Shown here: positions 9,099 to 19,800 of the stretch, in pieces
How positions within the stretch are numbered: the first letter of the stretch is position 1
Layout: the number at the start of each line of letters is the position of its first letter
Assembly: GCF_034087045.1 (NCBI RefSeq)
Contig: NZ_CP139247.1
Location: forward strand, 4,428,001-4,492,000
Length of the DNA stretch: 64,000 nt
From: Chitinophaga sancti
GTDB taxonomy: Bacteria > Bacteroidota > Bacteroidia > Chitinophagales > Chitinophagaceae
Direction of reading: 5' to 3'
Position numbers and translations under genes: made by a program
Notes under the pieces: generated by a model
What the model was told of the DNA's origin: nothing
What the model saw: the letters and a program-made list of their open reading frames with translations, nothing else
The model's database searches: none

Positions 9099-10013
9099 AT
9101 GAACAAACTTCTCATTTTCGCACTTTTCTATTGCAGCTTCTCTGCTCTTGCCCACCACAGAGCCTTTGCCCAGAACAAACTCATCGTTTTTCAAACTGAC
9201 TTCGGTCTTAAAGATGGGGCCGTTGCAGAAATGAAGGGAGTCGCTATCGGGGTATCTCCGGCGCTTCAGTTATTTGACCTTACGCATGAGATTCCTGCAT
9301 ACAATATATGGGAGGCAGCATACCGTTTACAGCAAACGGCTCCTTACTGGCCTGCTGGTACCGTGTTTGTCTCTGTGGTAGACCCCGGTGTGGGTTCTGC
9401 CCGAAAATCTGTGGTATTAAAAACCAGGAGCGGACATTTTTTTGTCACTCCTGATAATGGTACTCTTACCCTTGTAGCAAAACAACTGGGTATTGCCGCC
9501 ATTCGCGAAATTGATGAATCCCGTAATCGCCGTCAGCACTCCGGGGAATCTTACACTTTCCATGGCAGGGATGTATACGCCTACACCGCTGCCCGCCTGG
9601 CTTCCGGCACGATCACCTTTGAACAGGTAGGTCCTCAACTACCAGATAGCGTGGTACGGATCCCTTTCCAGGAGCCTGTTTACAGGAATCATGTCATTAG
9701 TGGTAATATTCCCGTACTGGATATTCAGTATGGAAACATCTGGACCAATATTGACGGCGCTACTTTAAATCAATTGAAATTACAAACAGGCGATACCCTG
9801 CATGTGAAAATTTTCCACGGTGATACATTAGTATATAACGGAGATATGCCTTACGTAACTACCTTTTCCGCAGTGCCGGATGGCGCGCCACTGGCTTATC
9901 TCAATAGCCTTCTAAATGTATCGTTTGCATTAAACATGGAAAGCTTTTCTTTAAGATACCACATTTATAGCGGACCCGATTGGAAAGTAGAAATTAGTTC
10001 AAAAAATGGATAA
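9099..10013 (+). CDS. exported SAM hydroxide adenosyltransferase (SAM hydrolase, DUF62) family protein
   Basis: A 304-residue protein of the SAM-chlorinase/fluorinase/hydrolase superfamily, whose common members convert S-adenosylmethionine and water to adenosine and methionine. Family signatures are all present: FQTDFG with D34, VVDPGVGSAR at 93-102, TPDNG at 117-121 and FHGRD at 154-158. Residues 1-25 form a convincing signal peptide (MNKLLIFALFYCSFSALAHH, then RAFAQ), so the protein should be exported. That is odd for an enzyme using a cytoplasmic cofactor. It appears monocistronic, and no neighbouring gene explains its role. Start chosen because the signal peptide begins right at this ATG. 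Confidence 0.85.
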   Translation: MNKLLIFALFYCSFSALAHHRAFAQNKLIVFQTDFGLKDGAVAEMKGVAIGVSPALQLFDLTHEIPAYNIWEAAYRLQQTAPYWPAGTVFVSVVDPGVGSARKSVVLKTRSGHFFVTPDNGTLTLVAKQLGIAAIREIDESRNRRQHSGESYTFHGRDVYAYTAARLASGTITFEQVGPQLPDSVVRIPFQEPVYRNHVISGNIPVLDIQYGNIWTNIDGATLNQLKLQTGDTLHVKIFHGDTLVYNGDMPYVTTFSAVPDGAPLAYLNSLLNVSFALNMESFSLRYHIYSGPDWKVEISSKNG

Positions 10014-10129
10014 GCATAAAAATTGCGAAAAAGGAATGAACAGAATGAATAAACTTTTTATCGCACTTTTTTGCTTAATTTCACAGCCATTCAAAACATT
10101 AAAAAAACAGCTCAGCGTAGCACCAGCTT

Positions 10130-12334
10130 ATGCCACAACCGGATCATACCAATGACCTGTTTCACCTGGCGGCAAATTATATAAACGAAACAAACCGTCA
10201 TATCTTTCTGACCGGAAAAGCCGGAACAGGTAAAACAACTTTTCTCAAATACATCAGGGGAAACACATCTAAAAATACTGTCGTAGTTGCGCCTACCGGT
10301 GTTGCAGCCATCAATGCGGGAGGTGTGACCATGCACTCCTTTTTTCAACTGCCCTTTGGCCCATATGTCCCATCAGGTGCACACCTGTTCGGCGTAGATA
10401 ATGGCGTAACGGATACGCATGCCCTTTTCAGGAATATCCGTTTCAATTATGAAAAAAAGGAACTGATCAGGGAAATGGAACTCCTCATCATCGATGAGGT
10501 CAGCATGGTGCGCTCCGATACACTGGACGCTATCGACGCTATTCTACGTCACTTCCGTAACCAGCCACTGGTGCCATTCGGCGGTGTGCAGGTTCTATAT
10601 ATAGGAGATCTGTTTCAGTTGCCACCCGTGATGCCGGACGATCAATGGCAGTTACTGAAAGGACACTATGAAAGCGTGTTTTTCTTTCATGCACGTGTCT
10701 TGCAACAGGCACCGCCTATATATATTGAACTGAAGAAGATCTACAGGCAAAATGAACGTACTTTCATCGATATACTTAATGGTGTGCGTAACTGTACACT
10801 TGACTGGGAAGGGATTACAACCCTGAATGAACGCTATGATCCACAGTTTACAGGAGAAGGTGATCAGTACATCGTACTCACTACACATAACCGCCGTGCA
10901 GATGAAATCAATGCCGCACGGCTCGCAAATATGCCAGGGGAGATCTATCGCTTCACCGGTGAAATAAAAGGTGATTTCAGTGATAAAGCGCTACCTACAG
11001 ATATGCTTTTGCAAATCAAACCCGGTGCACAGGTGATGTTTATCAAAAATGACCTGGCTGAGCCACGTCGTTATTTCAATGGTAAACTGGCTACTGTAGA
11101 ACGTGTGATCGATGATAATAAAATTGTAGTCGTACTGGCCGGCAGTAATGAAACACTGGTGCTGGAAAAGGAAACCTGGCGCAATATCCGGTACTCGCTG
11201 AATAAAACAGAAGGTACGGTAGAGGAAGAAGAAGTGGGCAGTTTTACACAATATCCTATCCGGTTAGCGTGGGCTATTACCATTCACAAAAGCCAGGGGC
11301 TAACCTTCGAAAAAGCAATTATTGATGCCGGGAATGCTTTTGCTCCCGGGCAGGTATATGTGGCGCTCAGCCGCTGTACTTCACTGGAAGGCCTGGTACT
11401 CAATACCCGGATTCATCCTGGCGCAATCCGCACGGATGAAAAGGTGCTGGATTATTCTAACAGGGAAACTGAAGTAGGCCACCTCTTTGCCAACCTGGAA
11501 AAGGAGAAACTGGTGTTTTGGGCGGCACAGCTGATAAAGCTATTCAGTGCCGAAAAGATTGCATCTGAACTACAATTGCACGCTATCTGGCTAAGAGATA
11601 AGAAGATGAATGGAATGGAGAGCGCCCTCACCCTGAGCCGTAACCTGCAACTAAAAGCGACGCAGTTACAGGATGTAGGGAACCGCTTCCGGACTCAGTT
11701 AGAACCTTTGCTGGATCAATTGCTGACTGATGGGGATACTACATTGCTAAAGGAAAGAGTGACCAGGGCAGTGGCTTATTTTACCCAGGATATGTATGAA
11801 GGACTTATCCAGCCTATCCGGCGGGAATTGGAACTGGTAAAAGATATTCCAAAGATTAAGAAATATACAGCCCAGCTGATGATGCTGGAAGAGTTCCTGT
11901 GGAACCGGTTGTTCAGATTCGTAAATGCCAGTTATGGTGATTTGCGTTTTAATGAAGGATTACCGGATTATGCAGCAATGCGTACGCCTGCAAGGGAAAA
12001 GGAAAAAGAGAAGGCAAAGAAACGGGAGGCAGGTGGTAGTCGCAGGGATTCTGTAGAGATGTTCCAGGCAGGGCAGTCATTAGCTGATATTGCAACAGCC
12101 AGAAATCTGGCAGTGAGTACCATTGAAAGCCACCTGGCAGATGCCATCGGGCAGGGAGAGCTGGAATTAAAACAGGTACTTAGTGAGGAAAAAATTCAAC
12201 TGATCCTGCCTTTGGTGAAGGAAATGGGCGTAACGGCATCTGCACCTGTTAAAGCGAGATTGGGAGATAATGTTAGCTGGGGCGAAGTGAGAGCTGTACA
12301 ACAGTATTGGAAGAAGGCAACAGAGAAAGAATAA
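10130..12334 (+). CDS. Pif1-like SF1 helicase with C-terminal helix-turn-helix domain
   Basis: A 734-residue ATP-dependent helicase. Walker A is GKAGTGKTT (29-37), followed by 'VVVAPTGVAAINAGG' (motif Ia) and Walker B 'LLIIDEVSMV' near residue 120. The C-terminal helicase motifs 'AWAITIHKSQGLTFE' and 'GQVYVALSRCTSLEGL' are the classic Pif1/RecD-like motifs V and VI. Beyond residue about 630 a basic linker leads to a helix-turn-helix region ('QSLADIATARNLAVSTIESH') typical of HTH_40 helicase C-termini. Likely role: unwinding of DNA or R-loop/G-quadruplex structures in genome maintenance. Single gene followed by a hairpin. Confidence 0.9.
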   Translation: MPQPDHTNDLFHLAANYINETNRHIFLTGKAGTGKTTFLKYIRGNTSKNTVVVAPTGVAAINAGGVTMHSFFQLPFGPYVPSGAHLFGVDNGVTDTHALFRNIRFNYEKKELIREMELLIIDEVSMVRSDTLDAIDAILRHFRNQPLVPFGGVQVLYIGDLFQLPPVMPDDQWQLLKGHYESVFFFHARVLQQAPPIYIELKKIYRQNERTFIDILNGVRNCTLDWEGITTLNERYDPQFTGEGDQYIVLTTHNRRADEINAARLANMPGEIYRFTGEIKGDFSDKALPTDMLLQIKPGAQVMFIKNDLAEPRRYFNGKLATVERVIDDNKIVVVLAGSNETLVLEKETWRNIRYSLNKTEGTVEEEEVGSFTQYPIRLAWAITIHKSQGLTFEKAIIDAGNAFAPGQVYVALSRCTSLEGLVLNTRIHPGAIRTDEKVLDYSNRETEVGHLFANLEKEKLVFWAAQLIKLFSAEKIASELQLHAIWLRDKKMNGMESALTLSRNLQLKATQLQDVGNRFRTQLEPLLDQLLTDGDTTLLKERVTRAVAYFTQDMYEGLIQPIRRELELVKDIPKIKKYTAQLMMLEEFLWNRLFRFVNASYGDLRFNEGLPDYAAMRTPAREKEKEKAKKREAGGSRRDSVEMFQAGQSLADIATARNLAVSTIESHLADAIGQGELELKQVLSEEKIQLILPLVKEMGVTASAPVKARLGDNVSWGEVRAVQQYWKKATEKE

Positions 12335-12349
12335 ATCACACACATTAAC

Positions 12350-12399
12350 GTTCTTACCGCCTGCTACATGCAACCAGCGGTAGGAACTTTAATTTTTAA
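12350..12399 (+). terminator. hairpin terminator after helicase gene
   Basis: Imperfect arms GTTCTTACCGC (12350-12360) and GCGGTAGGAAC (about 12377-12387), one G-T pair, followed by TTTAATTTTT. Starts 15 nt after the helicase stop. Confidence 0.55.
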
Positions 12400-12421
12400 A
12401 CACGCAATCATTATTATTCCT

Positions 12422-12429
12422 TAATTTTG
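12422..12429 (+). promoter_or_regulatory. TANNTTTG -7 box for the LLM oxidoreductase gene
   Basis: TAATTTTG matches the Bacteroidota -7 consensus and lies 20 nt upstream of the ATG at 12450. No clear -33 TTG element is visible at the expected distance. Confidence 0.4.
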
Positions 12430-12449
12430 GAACGATAATTCTAAAATAT

Positions 12450-13478
12450 ATGTCAGACAGGAAAATAAGACTCAGCGTACTAGATCAATCTCCCATCCGC
12501 AGAGGCTCCAACGCAGTTGAAGCCCTCCAGGAATCCATACAATTAGCCAAACTGGCGGACCGCCTCGGCTTCACCCGCTACTGGCTTTCAGAACACCACA
12601 ACACCCGGGCACTCGCCGGCGCCGCGCCTGAAATACTCATCGCCCGCCTGGCAGCTGCTACCAAATACATCCGCCTTGGTTCCGGTGGCGTTATGCTACC
12701 GAACCACAGCACCCTGAAAGTTGCGGAAAACTTCCGCCTGCTGGAAGCCCTCTATCCTAACCGTATTGACCTCGGTATAGGCCGTGCTCCCGGTGGTGAC
12801 CGCCTCACTGCACATGTACTCAATCCATCCAACAGCTTCGAACCCAGGGAGTTCGTACAGCAAATTCACGATCTTGAAGGCTACCTCACCGATAGCGATG
12901 CCCTTGGTACCGTTCACGAAAAGGTAAAAGCCATTCCCCACATCGACACCTTCCCCGGTTTGTGGATGTTGACCAGCAGTGGGGAAAGTGGTCTCCTGGC
13001 TGCAAGGCAGGGTTGGGCTTTATCCTTTGCTCATTTTATTTATCCGGTAGGCGGTCCGCAGGCAGTGAGAACTTACCGGGATCGTTTCCAGCCTTCTACC
13101 TTCCTTTCTCATCCGGAAGCCAACGTGGGTATCTTCGTTTTCTGCGCTGATACTCAGGAGAAAGCAGATGAATTACAAGCCATGATGGACTACCGCCTTC
13201 TCAGTCTTGAAAAGGGCAAATTTGACGTTTACCCCACCTGGGAAGAGGTGAGAGATTACGAATACACGGATATGGAATGGCAACGTGTGATGGCTAACAG
13301 GGCCCGTATGATTTCAGGTACACCTTCCAATGTGAAAATGAAATTGACGAAGTTGGCAGATGATTATCAGGTAGATGAGATTGTCATTGCTACTATGGCT
13401 GACAAAGCAGAGGACCGTTTCCGTTCATATGAGCTGCTGGCAGAACAATTCCAACTTGAAACCAGGAATACTGATTGA
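12450..13478 (+). CDS. LLM-class (luciferase-like) flavin-dependent oxidoreductase
   Basis: A 342-residue TIM-barrel protein of the bacterial luciferase-like monooxygenase superfamily, group with 'MsnO8-like' members. Seen: the opening 'IRLSVLDQSPIRRG', 'RYWLSEHHNTRALAGAAPEI', 'IRLGSGGVMLPNHSTLKVAE' and 'RIDLGIGRAPGG', the standard FMN-binding and fold motifs. Such enzymes use FMNH2 (reduced elsewhere) and oxygen on unknown substrates. It stands alone between the helicase and the histidine kinase, with 106 bp before the latter. The substrate cannot be read from sequence. Confidence 0.9.
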   Translation: MSDRKIRLSVLDQSPIRRGSNAVEALQESIQLAKLADRLGFTRYWLSEHHNTRALAGAAPEILIARLAAATKYIRLGSGGVMLPNHSTLKVAENFRLLEALYPNRIDLGIGRAPGGDRLTAHVLNPSNSFEPREFVQQIHDLEGYLTDSDALGTVHEKVKAIPHIDTFPGLWMLTSSGESGLLAARQGWALSFAHFIYPVGGPQAVRTYRDRFQPSTFLSHPEANVGIFVFCADTQEKADELQAMMDYRLLSLEKGKFDVYPTWEEVRDYEYTDMEWQRVMANRARMISGTPSNVKMKLTKLADDYQVDEIVIATMADKAEDRFRSYELLAEQFQLETRNTD

Positions 13479-13584
13479 AAAAAAATAATACATAATGTGC
13501 GTATTATCCGGTATACTTGTTGTAGTATGTCGGGTGGCTCCTATATCAGATGCCAGGTAGAATTTAAACGTACTGCTCATACGC

Positions 13585-15561
13585 ATGGAAAAGCAATTAG
13601 ATACTGGCAACTTCAGTGAAAATAATAATGAAGAATGGATGCGCTTTGCACTCCTGTCAGCCGGACTGGGTACCTGGAACATGGACCCTTTGAAAAAGGA
13701 AGTAAAATGGGACGATCGCTGCAGGGAACTGTTTGGGTTTCCGGAAGACCATGTGATTGAATACCAGGACCTCCTGAAGTACATCCATCCCGATGATAAA
13801 AACAGGGTTGATCAGGCAGTCACCAATGCTTTACAACCCGGAAGCAGCGGAGAATATTCCGTGCGGTTTCGTACCATCGGTGCGCAGGACAAAAAGCATC
13901 GCTGGCTCGATTGTAAGGGAAAATCCTATTTCCATCCCGATGGCACTGCCTACCGCTTTGCCGGCACCGCACAGGATATTACGAAAGAAATCGAAGACCG
14001 GGAAAGGGAAGAGCTGATGATCGCCCTTGTCGAAAACAGCCCTGACTACATGGCTGCTGCTGATAACCAGGGACGCTTTTTCTATATGAATACCGCTGGC
14101 AAAAAGTTGCTTGGTATTTCTGATGAATTTGATATTACTACACTTGTCAATAAAGAACTTTTTCACCCTGCTGATTTCCAGTTCATGAGTGATGAAGTAT
14201 ATACCCACCTTCTCGCAGGTAGAAAATGGTCCGGCAATATTCACATCCAGCATATGGTGACGAAAGAGCGCATACCTTGTTATGCCGACTTTATCGCTAT
14301 TAAGGATGCGGATTCTGACAAGATTATTGGCCGGGGCGCCACTCTCCGCGATCTGCGACCTGCACTGCAGGCAAAACAGGAGCAACAGAAGTTACTGGCC
14401 CTGCTGGAAAACAGCCGCGATTTTGTGAGCCTGTCTGATGAAGAAGGCATCGTTACTTACGTAAACCCTGCCGGACTTCAACTCGTTGGATTAGATAGCC
14501 TGGAAGATGCGAAAAGGTCCAATACCGATTTCCTCTTCCCGGAAGTGACGGAAGCCATTATGCACGAAATCAATACAGCTGTTATAGAAAAAGGACAATG
14601 GTCCGGCGAATTGAATTATCGTCATTTTAAAACCGGCGAAGCGATTCCGGTATCTGTTACCACTATGCGTGTGCTGGACACTGTAACCGGTGTCTCACAG
14701 GGCAAAGCCACTATTTCCCGCGACCTTCGCCAGGAAAAGGTGATTCGCCAGCAACAGATTGAAAATAAGGTAGAACTAGAGCGTATGGTAGAAATGCGCA
14801 CCAGCGAGCTAAAAAAGGCCAATATCGACCTGAATATTGTGAACCAGAACCTGGAGCAGTTTGCCTATGTAGCCAGCCATGATTTGCAGGAGCCGTTGCG
14901 TAAGATCAATATGTTCTCCGCACTCCTGCAGGATAAATACCAGGACCAGCTGAACGAAACCGGTATGCGCAATCTCGGAATCATCCGGAATGCCGCTACC
15001 CGCATGACTACATTGATTCAGGACCTCCTGGCCTTTTCACGGGTATCCCGCCAGGATCACCTGTTCGAAGCCGTAGCGCTTCATAAAACCATCCAGCAGG
15101 TAGTCGCGGACCTGGATATCCTTATTCAGCAAAAGGATGCCGTGATTGAGATGGATGCCCTATGCACCGTACAGGGTATTCCGTTGCACATGACACAACT
15201 TTTTCATAACCTCCTGAGCAATGCACTGAAATTTACACAGCCTGATAAACAACCGCTTATTAAGATCCATAGCCGCCATTTATCCGGCCTGGAAGTAGCG
15301 GAACATCCGCAGCTGCAGAATGGAACGCCATACTGCGAGATCCGGGTAACTGATAATGGTATTGGTTTTGCACCCAGCTATGCGAAAAAGATCTTTGTAA
15401 TATTCCAGCGCCTGCATGGAAGAGGCGAATATGAAGGCAGCGGTATTGGACTGGCCCTATGTCAGAAAATCGTGACCGCGCATCATGGAGTGATCTATGC
15501 CGAGTCAGAAGAGGGGAAGGGAGCTACATTTATTGTGATCCTACCCGTTTTTATCGGTTGA
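13585..15561 (+). CDS. soluble PAS-PAS-PAS sensor histidine kinase
   Basis: A 658-residue kinase without signal peptide or membrane segments, so cytoplasmic sensing is likely. Three PAS folds are visible at about 15-140, 148-262 and 268-392; the first ends in a PAC-like 'YRFAGTAQDITKEIEDRERE'. A short coiled linker leads to the HisKA H-box 'FAYVASHDLQEPLRK' with phospho-acceptor H432, the phytochrome-like subtype common in Bacteroidota. The ATPase domain carries N-box 'LLSNALKFTQPDK', G1 'VTDNGIGFAP' and G2 'GEYEGSGIGLALCQKIV'. No response regulator gene is adjacent, so it may signal to a partner elsewhere. The following lipoprotein gene is 88 bp downstream. Confidence 0.9.
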   Translation: MEKQLDTGNFSENNNEEWMRFALLSAGLGTWNMDPLKKEVKWDDRCRELFGFPEDHVIEYQDLLKYIHPDDKNRVDQAVTNALQPGSSGEYSVRFRTIGAQDKKHRWLDCKGKSYFHPDGTAYRFAGTAQDITKEIEDREREELMIALVENSPDYMAAADNQGRFFYMNTAGKKLLGISDEFDITTLVNKELFHPADFQFMSDEVYTHLLAGRKWSGNIHIQHMVTKERIPCYADFIAIKDADSDKIIGRGATLRDLRPALQAKQEQQKLLALLENSRDFVSLSDEEGIVTYVNPAGLQLVGLDSLEDAKRSNTDFLFPEVTEAIMHEINTAVIEKGQWSGELNYRHFKTGEAIPVSVTTMRVLDTVTGVSQGKATISRDLRQEKVIRQQQIENKVELERMVEMRTSELKKANIDLNIVNQNLEQFAYVASHDLQEPLRKINMFSALLQDKYQDQLNETGMRNLGIIRNAATRMTTLIQDLLAFSRVSRQDHLFEAVALHKTIQQVVADLDILIQQKDAVIEMDALCTVQGIPLHMTQLFHNLLSNALKFTQPDKQPLIKIHSRHLSGLEVAEHPQLQNGTPYCEIRVTDNGIGFAPSYAKKIFVIFQRLHGRGEYEGSGIGLALCQKIVTAHHGVIYAESEEGKGATFIVILPVFIG

Positions 15562-15649
15562 TAGCCAGCGAATTCGGGCTTTCTGTTCATATATTACATA
15601 TTTATTATAAAATATTCATATTTTTGTAATAAATAATAGATCCTTTCCT

Positions 15650-16240
15650 ATGAAGAAACTTTTGCTGCCGGTTTTAATGATCGCGATTGCAATCTCAGCC
15701 TGTACTAAAGAAGGGGCTACAGAGGGTGGTACAGACAATAACACCGATACTACCGTTACAACCCCGGCTACCGGAGCTGACAGCGTTGTCACCTTCCAGG
15801 ATGTTAACATTGGTTGGAGCCCCAATAGCAGTACTTACGGACGTGTATTCTCATCCTTTACAGGAACTGTTTATTTAGACAATGCAATTCCTGATACAAT
15901 GGGTAAATATATTGATCTTGCGTTCAATTATCTCGGAACAATTCAGATGAATTTCCTGAGTCCTGATGATGCATCCTTTGATCTGGATATTACAGGTGCA
16001 AAGACGTCGCTGGTACGCAATTATGTACCTGCTGATACCTTTGCCGTATCTGCTTTTGATACGCTGACACATGCGGTGACTTTAAAGAAGCTGTATGTGA
16101 CAAATGATGAAAATACTTTTGGCGCGACTGATCTGCCACTACTGGTATTCTTTAAGAATGGAAACGGGAAAAAGGGGATTGTGAAGGTAAAGAGCCTGGC
16201 TTCAGATCATATTGTCGCTGATGTGAAGGTACAATACTAA
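15650..16240 (+). CDS. hypothetical lipoprotein
   Basis: A 196-residue protein I do not recognise. Residues 1-18 form a lipoprotein signal (MKKLLLPVLMIAIAISAC), with C18 as the lipid-anchored cysteine. A low-complexity Thr/Asp/Gly linker (about 22-45) follows, then a beta-rich domain with no cysteines or obvious catalytic motif. Probably anchored to a membrane facing periplasm or surface. It is followed 13 nt later by a strong bidirectional terminator shared with the convergent TetR gene. Confidence 0.75.
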   Translation: MKKLLLPVLMIAIAISACTKEGATEGGTDNNTDTTVTTPATGADSVVTFQDVNIGWSPNSSTYGRVFSSFTGTVYLDNAIPDTMGKYIDLAFNYLGTIQMNFLSPDDASFDLDITGAKTSLVRNYVPADTFAVSAFDTLTHAVTLKKLYVTNDENTFGATDLPLLVFFKNGNGKKGIVKVKSLASDHIVADVKVQY

Positions 16241-16253
16241 TAAACGTATATAC

Positions 16254-16291
16254 AAAAAAGCGCTTTTGCCGAAAGGGAAAAGCGCTTTTTT
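16254..16291. terminator. bidirectional intrinsic terminator
   Basis: Perfect 14-nt arms AAAAAAGCGCTTTT (16254-16267) and AAAAGCGCTTTTTT (16278-16291) around a 10-nt loop, A-rich on one side and T-rich on the other. It sits between convergent genes ending at 16240 (+) and 16295 (-). Confidence 0.9.
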
Positions 16292-16294
16292 ATT

Positions 16295-16852
16295 TTAAGT
16301 AAAATGTAACCCTTTACTATTGACTATACCGTGTATGAATATACGGTGCATTTCATGTAATAGTGATTTTTCGTGGTAGACTGCCTGTAGCTGGTAGTAG
16401 TATAACCTTGTCAGCAAGAATTTATCCAGGTCGGGGTTGTAGATGTTTTCTGATAACCCTCTTTCTATATTACGCACTACAAAAGGGAAAATTTCTGAGT
16501 CACGGAAATATGACAATCTTAACCATTGTTCCATATAGTCATTCTGTAATTCAGCGATAAGCGTGGGATTAAGCATTGCAAGCGTATCTTCTATAAAGGT
16601 GAAATAAGTTTGCAATTCAATCACTGCATTAAAGGAAAATGAAGGGATCATGCGCAAATGCTTTCCGCTCTTACTGATCCATTCGGCAAGGATGTCGCGT
16701 ATCAGCGCTTCTTTGCTTTCAAAATAAGTATAGAATTCCCGTTTTTTTATCTGACAATGACTACTGATAGTATCGATGGTAGTCGCCTGTAATCCATGCT
16801 TAGCGAATAACCTGGAGGCAATTGTCATGATCCGTATCATTTCCTTTTTCAT
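16295..16852 (-). CDS. TetR-family transcriptional regulator
   Basis: A 185-residue regulator. The N-terminal helix-turn-helix spans about residues 5-50: 'IASRLFAKHGLQATTIDTI' then 'CQIKKREFYTYFESKEALI', the standard TetR HTH with the YxYF recognition helix. The C-terminal ligand domain is unrelated to well-known members. It begins 12 nt after the stop of the RND-channel fusion gene and is on the same strand, so it is likely co-transcribed and may repress the pump operon (inference). No operator is identifiable by eye in front of the adaptor gene. Confidence 0.88.
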   Translation of the reverse strand: MKKEMIRIMTIASRLFAKHGLQATTIDTISSHCQIKKREFYTYFESKEALIRDILAEWISKSGKHLRMIPSFSFNAVIELQTYFTFIEDTLAMLNPTLIAELQNDYMEQWLRLSYFRDSEIFPFVVRNIERGLSENIYNPDLDKFLLTRLYYYQLQAVYHEKSLLHEMHRIFIHGIVNSKGLHFT

Positions 16853-16864
16853 TAGATATGTGTA

Positions 16865-19800
16865 TTATAAACTACCTGTTGCTTTTTTGTAACTGGCTTC
16901 ATTAATCCTGTATTCCACTTTTGCATCAATGAGACTGCTGTATGCCTGTTGCCAGATGACCTGAGCTTCCTGTACATCTTTGCCGGTAATGGTACCTGCT
17001 GCAAAGCGGTCATTGGCGAGTTTCAGGTTCTCATCTGCCTGTTGTAATGAGAGCAGGGAGAGATTTACCTTGCGGGAAGACTGATTCAGTGCAAGGTAAG
17101 CCTGTTGTATTTCCAGGTCTACCAGTTCTTTCGTGTCAATGAGTTGTTGCTGCTGTGCAGCAAGTTTCAGGGTTTGTTCTTTGACTTTTCCGGATTTTTT
17201 ACCCCAATCGAAAATGGGCACGCTGATACTGGCTAATCCAAAATAGGAGCCCATGAAATCACTGCCGTCTTTAAGATTGACACCTTTGCCGGCGGTGGCA
17301 AGCCCACTGAAACCAACACCTATAGTGGGGCGTGATTCTGCCTTCAGGAGCTGCTTTTGCAGTTGACCAGCTTCGATGGCCTGATTCAATAAGAGAATCT
17401 CCGGTCTTTTATCGCTTCCATTACTTTGTAATGATTGTGTCTGAAAATCGCCTGAGATACTGTCTGCAATGATAAAGCTTGTGTTGCCTGCCATACCGGT
17501 GAGTTGTGCAAGACGTAATTTAGCGAGTACCAGGCCGTCTTCTGCTTTGGTAATATTGAGTTCCGCTTCATTCAGATTGACATCCACTCTTAACAGGTCA
17601 TTCTTGTAAATGAGACCTGCATCATAAGAGTTTTGAAGATCCTGGTGGAGTACTTTCAGCATGTCTCTGAAGCGGTTGGCGAGTATGATCTTCTCCTGCA
17701 CCTGTATCACCTGCCAGTAGGCAGTTTCTACATTGAGTAATACCTGCGAGCTGGTGAGCACACGTTGTGTTTCTTTGATCTCAACGCCTTTGTCGGCAGC
17801 TGCTTTGCCTGTCCTGATCTTACCACCCGCATAGATGGCTTCTGAAGCGGTCACCATGGCACTACCAAAATAATCGGGGATCAAACCATTCAGTGCACCT
17901 CCGATTGGTTTGCCCAGGTAAACGCCTGTGACAGACCCGTCTATAGTAGGATATGCATTGGCAGCAACTGATTTTGCGGCTGCTTTGGCGGCATCTATTT
18001 CGTATTGTGCCGCCTTCATTTGCCTGTTTTGTTCCAGTGCCATTTTGCGGGCATCTTCCAGAGAAAGCTTGACTGATTGCGCGTGCAAAAAGAACGGACT
18101 ACAAATCAGGACTATTATCATTAAGGCCGTTTTGGCTGGTTTGTATTGAATATCCGGTGTGCCTGTCGTCTCGTTCGGATGACGTACGAATAAATAATAT
18201 AAGACCGGTATGACGAATAATGTCAGTACCATAGATACGATCAATCCTGAAGCCAATACACTCCCTAATGGTGCCCATAACGGTGATTTGCCAGCGATCA
18301 TTGGAACGACCCCGATCGCTGCTGCTGCAGAGGTCAGGAATATCGGGCGCATACGTCGTTTGGCTGTGGCGAGTGCAGCGGCCTTAATGCTATAGTGATG
18401 ATCTCTTACTAATTCATCTGCATAATCTACGAGGATGATACCATTTCTTACAACGATTCCAATCAGACTGATAATACCCATAAAGGCAGTCATACCCATA
18501 GGATTCCCGGTAATGTACAGTCCTAAAAAAGCGCCTAATAAACTCAATGGGAAAGTAGCAAGAATGATCAGTGTCTTACCAAAAGTTTTAAACTGAAAGA
18601 GCAGTGTAAGTAATATCAATAACAGACTGGTGCCTAATGCTAAACCCATGCCCGGAGCATTGTCTGCAGAGGATTCTGCATCACCACCATATTCGATATG
18701 CACGCCATCCGGGAGGGATAATTTTGCAATAGCTGGTTGTACTTTCTTTAAAATATCGGACGCCCTGATGCCACATTGTGCTTCGGAGAGTACGGTGAGG
18801 GTACGTAATCCGTTTTTATGTGCAATGACACCGGTGTGCCAGGAAGGCGCGATCTCAGCTACCTGTTTTAACAGAACTTTATTGATATGCAGATTACCCA
18901 GGTCACTGAAATTCGTTCTATTGGCAGTATCTAACCGAAGATAAACATCTATGGGTTTATCGCCTTCCCATAATTGTGTCACAGCAAAACCTTTCAGACC
19001 TGCTCCCAAAGTTTGGGTAATGGCCTGATTGGGTATACCGAGACGGGCAGCATCCTCCTCTTTTATCTTCAGGCTGATACCAAGATAGTCATCTTCATAA
19101 TCGGAGCGTACCCAATTCGTACCTTCAGCATGTTGTAAGATATCTTTTACCTGTTCTGCTACTTTTTTTTGATCATTCAGATCCTCACCTACAATACGTA
19201 CAGCAATAGGTGAGCCTTCCTGCATACTTAACTGACGCAGACGTACATAACCATCCGGAAGAAATTTATCGAAGATGGGCAGGTATTTTGCCACCAGTTC
19301 ATTTGTCGCGTCACTGCTCACTGTATTGATGAAGACCTGTGCAAAATTGCGTCTTGGCATCTCAGGTGCATAAGTTACATTGAAACGGGGAGAGCTGGTG
19401 CCGATAAAGCTGGCTGTATTCACTACGCGGCTATCTTTCTTAAGTTCTGTTTCGACTGCCTTCACCACCTTTTCTGTTTCTTCCAGAGAGGTGCCGTTGG
19501 GCATCCATATCTCTGCATTGAATTGTTTACTTTCACTCAGCGGAAAGAATTCCTGGCTGACTTTACCTGCTAATACCAGTGCCAGCACCAGCGCCAGAAC
19601 AGCAACAGATACAGTGATCTTAGGGAAGCGGAAAGCGATTTCAATTCCTTTATTGAAAGTCTCCTGCAATCTGTCTAAAAGACTACGTTTATTACTCCTG
19701 TTGTTCATCCTATGCTTTAATCCCTGTTTGATAAAAACATAACAGGTATACGGCGTCACAAGCAAAGCCACTGCCATAGAGGTAATGAGTGCGACAGCTA

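Noticed and set aside
13485..13507. ATAATAC/GTATTAT inverted repeat after the LLM oxidoreductase gene
   Set aside because: Weak AT-only stem without T-tail; likely chance.
17386..17571. 61-residue minus-strand frame inside the channel part of the RND fusion
   Set aside because: Out-of-frame shadow with no start context; the long frame is continuous and family-like throughout.
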